A stretch of 8,861 nt of DNA from Gemmatimonadaceae bacterium (GTDB taxonomy: Bacteria > Latescibacterota > UBA2968 > UBA8231): NCBI GenBank assembly GCA_002726335.1, contig PBSR01000271.1, positions 1-8,861 on the forward strand, read 5' to 3'. The translations under genes and the position numbers were made by a program. The notes under the pieces were generated by a model. That model had not been told where the DNA came from and searched no databases. It saw only the letters and a program-made list of their open reading frames with translations. Each line of letters opens with the position of its first letter. The stretch's first letter is position 1. Of this stretch, positions 1 through 5,501 are shown piece after piece.

Positions 1-298
1 CCTCCACCATGCCGCGTTCCAGCAGCCACTCGCCGTCCACGAGAAGCGCAGCGTGCCGCCGTAGAGGCGCCCCCGGCGCCGACCATCGCAGGGAGAACAG
101 CTCGGGTGGTACGTAGACTCCCCGGGGGCGCTCGAAGGGCCTTGTCTCTGGACGGGATGTTGCATCGAGGCGGATGGCGAACTGCGACGACGCCGGTTGG
201 GCCGTGGGCAGGTAGCCGGCAACAGCCAGCAGGAAGACGTGCAGCAGCAGCGACAGGCCAACGCAGGCTGCGACCCGACGCCGTCCTCTATCTCTCAT
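1..298 (-). CDS. Protein with TonB-like N-terminal membrane anchor (partial, 3' end outside window)
   Basis: This reading frame starts at an ATG (296-298) and leaves the window after 99 codons without a stop. The N-terminus is very basic (MRDRGRRR) and is followed by one hydrophobic segment at about residues 9-30. That segment contains S16-L-L-L-H20, the SxxxH pattern conserved in the TonB transmembrane helix, where Ser16 and His20 contact ExbB/ExbD; E. coli TonB has these residues at the same positions. After the helix comes a periplasmic stretch with several Pro and Arg residues, then less typical sequence (VYVPPELFSLRW). The start lies inside the end of the upstream DUF4159 gene, with an 11-nt overlap (288-298), so translation is probably coupled; only a distant GAGG-like Shine-Dalgarno is visible. 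A TonB-type energy transducer is the best guess. The diagnostic C-terminal TonB domain is not in the window, so any single-pass periplasmic protein remains possible. Confidence 0.6.
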   Translation of the reverse strand, partial: MRDRGRRRVAACVGLSLLLHVFLLAVAGYLPTAQPASSQFAIRLDATSRPETRPFERPRGVYVPPELFSLRWSAPGAPLRRHAALLVDGEWLLERGMVE

Positions 299-1109
299 CG
301 GCCAGGATGCCCTCGCCTGCGTCGAGCTGGCCGCTCTGCAGGTGGGCGTAAACGAGGGCGTTGACTACCGCCTTGGCCTCGGCGGGGATGCCTTCAACGG
401 TTCGCTGATAGGCGTACTGCTGCAGGGACAACCGTTCCTCTCCGCCGATCCCGGCCAGTCGTCCCAGGACGAAATACCCCTTCAGCTTGAGAGGAGTTTC
501 CCAGGTCGTCTGCTTGCCACTCGCCGTCGAGCGCCGCTCGGCCGTATCAGTCGCCGAGCGGAGGTCGTAGTAGCAGCTCAGCAGGGGATGACTGCCTTCC
601 AGCAACTCGATCCTCAGGTTGTCTCCCTGGACGAGGATGTCATGTCCCTGCAGCCCCTCCTCGACGCCTCCCCTGAGGTCGCCGACGAAGAAGCCGCCCG
701 CCAGCAGATACGCGGCAAGGTGCTCGCCCGCCTCAACGGGCAGCGGGCCGTCGCTGTAGACCACCGGAACGTCGGCCAGGTCTTCGTCACCCATGGCGAG
801 GCCGCGACCGCCGCTCACGGGCGTGACACGCAGGTCGGTATTCGACTCGATCACATCGAGGAGGTACTCCATCGATCTGGCGGCGACTGCGCCTGAACCC
901 TCAGCGGAGCCAACAGCTGCGATGCTCAGCGTGGATTCATCCCGAGTCAGGCGGGGTAGTCCGGATGAACTCGTGCCGCCGCCGGGTGTGGTCTCGGACA
1001 CCGGCACCATCAGAGGCGCGCAAGCTGGCAAGGCACACAGAATCAGCAGCGGCCACAGCCGTGAGAGGGAGAAGGCCGGCGCGACGAGGTCCTGGAATCG
1101 GTTGACCAT
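288..1109 (-). CDS. DUF4159-type lipoprotein
   Basis: A 273-residue exported protein. The ATG at 1107-1109 is chosen over an upstream in-frame GTG at 1124 because a strong AAGGAG Shine-Dalgarno (1116-1121) sits 6 nt before it. A hydrophobic signal (residues 15-29) ends in a lipobox, LPAC, with Cys30 as the lipidated residue; Ala at +2 would favour outer-membrane sorting by E. coli rules. After a Gly/Ser/Thr-rich linker, the body carries landmarks I associate with the DUF4159 family: PVVYSD (115-120), YLLAGGFFVGD (134-144), a SHPLLSCYYD block (173-182), LKGYFVLGR (209-217) and a late VVNALVYAHLQ helix (248-258). DUF4159 proteins have a glutamine-amidotransferase-like fold, their biochemical role is unclear, and they often sit beside envelope or MoxR/Bat-type genes. 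No catalytic Cys nucleophile is obvious. It leads an operon with the downstream TonB-like gene. Family assignment is by motif recall only. Confidence 0.8.
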   Translation of the reverse strand: MVNRFQDLVAPAFSLSRLWPLLILCALPACAPLMVPVSETTPGGGTSSSGLPRLTRDESTLSIAAVGSAEGSGAVAARSMEYLLDVIESNTDLRVTPVSGGRGLAMGDEDLADVPVVYSDGPLPVEAGEHLAAYLLAGGFFVGDLRGGVEEGLQGHDILVQGDNLRIELLEGSHPLLSCYYDLRSATDTAERRSTASGKQTTWETPLKLKGYFVLGRLAGIGGEERLSLQQYAYQRTVEGIPAEAKAVVNALVYAHLQSGQLDAGEGILADER

Positions 1110-1130
1110 GCCCTGCTCCTTCACTACGCT
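1102..1130 (+). promoter_or_regulatory. Candidate sigma70-type promoter for the plus-strand discoidin gene
   Basis: TTGACC (1102-1107) matches five of six bases of the -35 consensus. After a 17-nt spacer, TACGCT (1125-1130) keeps the critical T, A and final T of the -10 box. Transcription would begin near 1137, giving a leader of about 18 nt before the ATG at 1155, with GGGGTG at 1140-1145 as a possible ribosome site. The -35 box overlaps the first codons of the divergent DUF4159 gene. This is pattern matching only; the primary sigma factor preference of this organism is unknown. Confidence 0.4.
1116..1121 (-). promoter_or_regulatory. Shine-Dalgarno site that decides the DUF4159 start
   Basis: On the minus strand this reads AAGGAG, with 6 nt to the ATG at 1109. 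It lies downstream of the alternative GTG at 1124, which has no comparable site before it, so the shorter protein is preferred. Confidence 0.75.
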
Positions 1131-1154
1131 CGGAACATCGGGGTGAACGCCACC

Positions 1155-3656
1155 ATGAATGTACGTCGTATCAAGCTTCTGCTCACAGGGGTTTTCGTCT
1201 CGCTCCTGTCAAACAGTGGCACCACTGCCCAACAAGGCTACCGCCTGCTGTCCGATCGGGTGGTCATCGACCGACAGGATCACTGGCAGGCCTGGGGCGC
1301 CGCCAACGGTGTCCGCATCGTGAGTGAAGACGGGACCGTCGAGCCACGTTTCCTCCGCCGCGACATCAACGCGGCCCTCAATGCCGACCAGTTCCGCTAC
1401 GTGAGCGAGGGCGACACCCTGACGGGCGGTATCCTCGGCGCCGGCTCGAATGCGGAGCAGGCGCCGATGGTGATCGACGGCGACGAAGGCACCTGGTGGG
1501 AGCCGGATCTGGACCGACCGGTGGACGACTGGTGGATCGACATCGATCTCGGTCGGGCGGTGGTCGCCCGGCGCATCGTTGTGCGTTTTGCCGAATCCGG
1601 TGATCCCTTCCTCAAGTTTCGCGTCCTCATCTCTGATGGCCGGGTCACCTTCACCCGCGAGCGTCAGCGTGAGTTCTTCCGTGTCGGTCTCGAGAACCTG
1701 CCGAACAAGACACAGCGCGAGTTCGTCTTCGACATCGAGCCGCAGCAACTGGTGGCGGCAGGATTGCGGGGCGCCGTCACCCACATCGTCCGGATCGAGG
1801 CCCTGGGGTCGGATGGGCTCCGCGGCGAGCGGGTCAGCCTCGAGGCGTACGACGATCTTGGGGATGAAAACCGCGGTACAATCGACTTCTTCCGCACCAC
1901 GACGGCAGGACGCCAGATCCGTGTGGACGAGGACATCTACAACGCCCTGCCCCCCGACGAGCAGGGAGATGTCCTCACCTATCGTCGCGAGCAGCCTCGG
2001 CTGGCCGAAGTCGAGATCCGGACCCTGGGCGACAACATCGTACGCCTGACGCGACCACCCCTGTCCACGCGCCGCCTCAGCGCGCAGTTGCAGAGTACCC
2101 GACCCTACACCGACGGGCTGTTCTCCACCTACGGGTTCCTGCGTGAGTACGACACGATCCGGGACGAACACCAGGTCGTCCTCGACCTGGGCGCCCGCTA
2201 CTGGCTCGACCGCATCCGCCTGCTGAGTCCGGCCGACCCGCCGCTGGCCTACCAGGTGCGCGTCTCCGACGGCTCACTGAATCCGGACGGCGAGTTTGTC
2301 TGGCGGCTCTTCGACGAACGGCAGAACCGGGATGCCTACCTGCAGCTGGAGGAGTCCTTCGACACCCGCGAGGTCCGTTATGTCGACTTGCGGCGCCTCG
2401 AACTGATCGCCGGCGCCCAGGAGGCCGGCCAGGTGGTCGGCGAGATCCAGGCCTACGGGGAAGGCTATGCGGCAGAGGCGGTGCTGACGTCACCGATGAT
2501 TCAGCTGCCGCGATCTCGTCTGTTCACCACGGTGGAATGGGAGGGGGAGACGCCGCGCAACACACGTATCGAACTGCGCACGCGATCCGGGAATGACATC
2601 CTGCGGGTGCCGCACTACTTCACGCCCGCCGGCACCGAGATCGGCGAGGTGACGTGGGAGCGGCGGGATCCGGAGAAACGGGGCCCCATCGTCATCGAAG
2701 AGCTTCCCGGTCCGGACTGGAGCGACTGGAGTGAGATCTATCGGCAGACCGGGGAGGTCTTCAAGTCTCCGGCCCCAAGGAGCAACGCGCTGATCGAGGT
2801 CCGCCTGCTCAGCGAGGAGCCGTTGCGTGCGTCCAGCATCCGCCAGGTGCGACTGCTTCACGCGCCGCCATTCACCGACAAGGCCCTGGCCGAGTTGTGG
2901 CCGTTACGCGTGCGTCCGGGGGAGGAGGAGGATTTCACCCTCTACCTTCGACCACAGTTCGGCGCCGGCAATCCCGGCTTCGATCGCATCCGGCTGCGGT
3001 CCTCTTCCGCGGTGCCACTGTCGCTCGTCTCCCTGCGGTCCGGAAGTGAACGTCTGCTTCGCCTGGGGGCGGGACAGAGGCTGTGGCCCGGAGTCGTAGA
3101 GCTCGAACGGGGCGAGGAAGGGCTGGATCTGGTGTTTCCCGCTACCGTGCGCCAGGGCTCGCTGTATGCTATCCGTTTTCGCACGCAGGTCTTTCTCGGC
3201 AACACGCAGTTCTTCACCCAGCTGCTCAACAGCGACCAGCCCGACCGGGTGCAACAGGTCAGTCAGGGGGACGCCACCGAGCTCGTTGCGAGCCAGTCGC
3301 TGGTGGCTGTCGCCGACCTGGGGAAGGCGCGGCTGCTGGATGTCGCCATCACACCTGCCGGAGTAACCCCCAACGGCGACGGCATCAACGACGAGGCCGT
3401 CATCGAGGTGACCGTCTTCGCCATCGAGGGGGCCAAGCGCATACAGGTTCAGGTATTCGACCTGGCAGGCCGGCTGATCCGGGATCTTTCACGGCTGCAG
3501 ACCTCACCGAGCGGCCGGCATCAGGTACGGTGGGACGGCCGCGACGAAGGCGGCCGACGGGTGCCGCCCGGTATCTATACGTTGAGAGTGGGACTCGACA
3601 CCGACGCCGGTCGCGGCGGCACCGAGGTGGCGCGACTGCTGCACGTCGTCTACTGA
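1155..3656 (+). CDS. Secreted surface protein: two discoidin-like domains, WSxWS region, TPNGDGIND/FlgD-Ig-like tail
   Basis: An 833-residue secreted protein. The ATG at 1155 is preferred over an in-frame GTG at 1143 because it has better ribosome-site spacing. The signal peptide has basic MNVRRIK, a hydrophobic core and likely cleavage after TTA (residue 25). Two F5/8 type C (discoidin-like) modules follow. The first, about residues 60-175, is centred on IDGDEGTWW (107-115) and IDIDLGRAVVARRIVVRF. The second, about 310-440, has VVLDLGARYWLDRIRLLSP followed by VRVSDG. A beta-sandwich region (about 440-560) contains RTRSG and WSDWS (522-526). A further module starts at LWPLRV (about 581). The C-terminus carries TPNGDGIND (738-746), then VFDLAGRLIRDL (767-778) and WDGRDEGGRRVPPGIYTLRV (793-812), as in CHU_C/FlgD-Ig tails of T9SS-type cargo. 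Discoidin domains usually bind glycans or lipids, so adhesion or polysaccharide binding is inferred. It is a paralogue of the 3666-5501 protein and converges on it. Confidence 0.88.
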   Translation: MNVRRIKLLLTGVFVSLLSNSGTTAQQGYRLLSDRVVIDRQDHWQAWGAANGVRIVSEDGTVEPRFLRRDINAALNADQFRYVSEGDTLTGGILGAGSNAEQAPMVIDGDEGTWWEPDLDRPVDDWWIDIDLGRAVVARRIVVRFAESGDPFLKFRVLISDGRVTFTRERQREFFRVGLENLPNKTQREFVFDIEPQQLVAAGLRGAVTHIVRIEALGSDGLRGERVSLEAYDDLGDENRGTIDFFRTTTAGRQIRVDEDIYNALPPDEQGDVLTYRREQPRLAEVEIRTLGDNIVRLTRPPLSTRRLSAQLQSTRPYTDGLFSTYGFLREYDTIRDEHQVVLDLGARYWLDRIRLLSPADPPLAYQVRVSDGSLNPDGEFVWRLFDERQNRDAYLQLEESFDTREVRYVDLRRLELIAGAQEAGQVVGEIQAYGEGYAAEAVLTSPMIQLPRSRLFTTVEWEGETPRNTRIELRTRSGNDILRVPHYFTPAGTEIGEVTWERRDPEKRGPIVIEELPGPDWSDWSEIYRQTGEVFKSPAPRSNALIEVRLLSEEPLRASSIRQVRLLHAPPFTDKALAELWPLRVRPGEEEDFTLYLRPQFGAGNPGFDRIRLRSSSAVPLSLVSLRSGSERLLRLGAGQRLWPGVVELERGEEGLDLVFPATVRQGSLYAIRFRTQVFLGNTQFFTQLLNSDQPDRVQQVSQGDATELVASQSLVAVADLGKARLLDVAITPAGVTPNGDGINDEAVIEVTVFAIEGAKRIQVQVFDLAGRLIRDLSRLQTSPSGRHQVRWDGRDEGGRRVPPGIYTLRVGLDTDAGRGGTEVARLLHVVY

Positions 3657-3665
3657 GAGAATCGG

Positions 3666-5501
3666 TCAGCGGACGAGGCCGACGATTCCTGAGCGACTGG
3701 CGACACCGGCGTCCGCCTCGACTCGTACGCGGTAGATGTACAATCCCGGTGGCGCCATCCGTCCCTGTTCATCCCGTCCCGTCCACACCCGCACGAAGCG
3801 GCCGTGCCCGGCCTCGCTGACGCCTCGCAGCACCCGCCCACCGGCCAGGTCGAGGATCTCGAAGAAGACGGGCGCCGGTCGCGTCAACTTGAGCAGGTCA
3901 TAGGACACCTCGAAGACGTCGTTGATGCCGTCCCCATTCGGTGTGAAGGCGCCAGCGGCGAGCACGCCGGCCACCAGACCGGCATCCTGCTCCGTCAGCC
4001 GCACCACCAGCTCGCCGCCGACCGACAGCGGATCGACGTCGCCGGGGCGAGCCGTCTGGTAGACCGGCTCGATGGCCCCGTCCTGGGGCCTCAGGTCCCG
4101 AGCCCGGACCTCGAAGGCGGCGCCGTCGCCCAGCACCGTGGCGGTGAACTCGATCTGAAGAAAGGTGCCGGACTGTACGATCCGCTCCCAGATGTCCACG
4201 GTGAAGCCGTCGTCGTCGTAGGTGGGAGTGAACACCGCCTCTTCGTCGTCCACAAGCACCCGCAGTACACGACCGATGGTGGCCGGGGTCAGCACCTGCA
4301 CATAACGGAACCCGGTGTCCCCCCGTTCGGAGTCGATGTGTACTTCCATCGACAGGGTGAAACGGGTTTCCTCGCCGACGTCGACCCGCAGGGGGCTGAC
4401 CTCCGCCACCAGCCTGTCCGCCAGGGGGCGCTGCACGTACTCGAAGAAGAGGCTGCCGATCCTGGTGCCCGCTTCGCGCATCAGTACGCGAAACTGCAGA
4501 TACCGCTGCGGCGAGGGGGACACCACCTGGCCGTCGGCTACGGCCTGCCAGGGACTCCACTCGGGATTGGCACGTATGGGACCCAGCTCGACGCTGGCGG
4601 CTCCGGCGAAGTCCAGGGGCACGAAGTCCAGGTATTGCCTCTCGGTCACCTGTTCCAGCTCGTCGCCGCGCTGCAGGAAGAAATGGAGCGGCTCATCGTC
4701 CGGCCCGGTACGCGTCTGGAGGGCGACCGGCAGCTGTGCCAGGTCGCCGCCGTCGAAAGACACACGACCCCAGACCGGGAAGCCGCCACGGACGAATAAC
4801 GGCACGGAGACAAACTCACCGGCGGGCACCGAGCCGTCGGTGAAGACCTCGAACTCGGCCAGTTCCCAGGGCTCACGTTCGTGGGACTGCAGCCGGATGA
4901 AACGTACGTCCCGGCGTTCGAAGGTGACCTCCACCACCGGCTCCAGATTCGGCGAGAAGGTGTTGAAGCTGAGACCCGGCACCGATCGGTAGGCAGCGTA
5001 CAGCGGCGGCAGGCCCTGCTCGGTCGCGGTGCCCACCTCGAACCGGCCGAGACTGAGCTGTCGGTGCTCGGTGTCCAGTCGCGGGAAGAAGCGCAGGCGG
5101 TTCACCCGGAAGGTGGCACCGAGATCGATAAAGACCGAGCCGTTTCGACCGACCTCGTCATCTTCATCCGGCCCCCACGCGGTAGCGGCATCGCCGTCGA
5201 TCCAGTTCGACAGCCCGGGCCGCTCCCGGATGATATCGACAACGCCGAAGATGGACGACACGGAGATCTTGGCGCCGATGAACCCGCCACGCGAGGGGAT
5301 GCCGCGGACGAGATTCGTGTTTCGTGCCGCCGTCCAGGTCCAGATGGAGTCCTCGGTGACGGCGACGAACTGGCTCGAGGCCGCCAATTCTCTCCAGTCG
5401 GAGGTCTGCCCGCTGCCGCCGCCGACTCGCAGGGTGTCGAGAGTCTCCGCCGGCCGGGCGACGACGAGCAGCACGGCGGCGGTGAAGGCGACCCGGCTCA
5501 T
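3666..5501 (-). CDS. Secreted surface protein: discoidin-like domain, WSxW region, TPNGDGIND/FlgD-Ig-like tail
   Basis: A 611-residue protein, the shorter paralogue of the plus-strand 1155-3656 product. A short signal peptide (MSRVAFTAAVLLVVARPA) is probably cut near residues 15-18. A discoidin-like domain (about 75-220) has WIDGDAATAW (100-109) and VFIDLGATFRVNRLRFFPR. A sandwich region has LQTRTG (261-266) and WSPW (315-318). The SPLRVDVGEETRFTL block (369-383) matches WPLRVRPGEEEDFTL in the paralogue. The tail has TPNGDGIND (520-528), ILDLAGGRVLR (549-559) and GRDEQGRMAPPGLYIYRV (575-592). The tail's usual WDG is WTG here. The ATG overlaps the stop of the upstream LRR gene as ATGA (5498-5501), with AGGTGG upstream, indicating translational coupling as third gene of the barrel-LRR-discoidin operon. 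Surface adhesion or glycan binding is inferred; sorting by a T9SS-like route is suggested by the tail but not shown. Confidence 0.88.
   Translation of the reverse strand: MSRVAFTAAVLLVVARPAETLDTLRVGGGSGQTSDWRELAASSQFVAVTEDSIWTWTAARNTNLVRGIPSRGGFIGAKISVSSIFGVVDIIRERPGLSNWIDGDAATAWGPDEDDEVGRNGSVFIDLGATFRVNRLRFFPRLDTEHRQLSLGRFEVGTATEQGLPPLYAAYRSVPGLSFNTFSPNLEPVVEVTFERRDVRFIRLQSHEREPWELAEFEVFTDGSVPAGEFVSVPLFVRGGFPVWGRVSFDGGDLAQLPVALQTRTGPDDEPLHFFLQRGDELEQVTERQYLDFVPLDFAGAASVELGPIRANPEWSPWQAVADGQVVSPSPQRYLQFRVLMREAGTRIGSLFFEYVQRPLADRLVAEVSPLRVDVGEETRFTLSMEVHIDSERGDTGFRYVQVLTPATIGRVLRVLVDDEEAVFTPTYDDDGFTVDIWERIVQSGTFLQIEFTATVLGDGAAFEVRARDLRPQDGAIEPVYQTARPGDVDPLSVGGELVVRLTEQDAGLVAGVLAAGAFTPNGDGINDVFEVSYDLLKLTRPAPVFFEILDLAGGRVLRGVSEAGHGRFVRVWTGRDEQGRMAPPGLYIYRVRVEADAGVASRSGIVGLVR

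Noticed and set aside
106..351. Plus-strand small open frame at the left edge
   Set aside because: It lies over the minus-strand TonB-like gene, whose signal and SxxxH motif are much better evidence of coding.
1110..1124. Upstream GTG start at 1124 for the DUF4159 gene
   Set aside because: It would place the strong AAGGAG site inside the coding sequence and has no ribosome site of its own; the ATG at 1109 fits better.
1158..1186. Possible minus-strand promoter (GTGAGC, 17 nt, TACATT) for the DUF4159 gene
   Set aside because: The -10 box matches four of six bases but the -35 only three of six, which is expected by chance in this sequence.
1209..2171. Minus-strand open frame of 320 codons inside the long discoidin gene
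   Set aside because: It overlaps fully with the well supported plus-strand gene and shows no domain, signal or plausible start site.
3653..3669. CTGA...TCAG inverted repeat between the convergent genes as a terminator
   Set aside because: Only 4 bp of stem, made of the two opposing TGA stops themselves, with no GC stem or T-run; too weak to call.
3804..4799. Plus-strand open frame of 331 codons opposite the short discoidin gene
   Set aside because: Antisense shadow of a gene with clear homology and a signal peptide; the composition (His/Gly/Gln-rich) is typical of reversed high-GC coding sequence.
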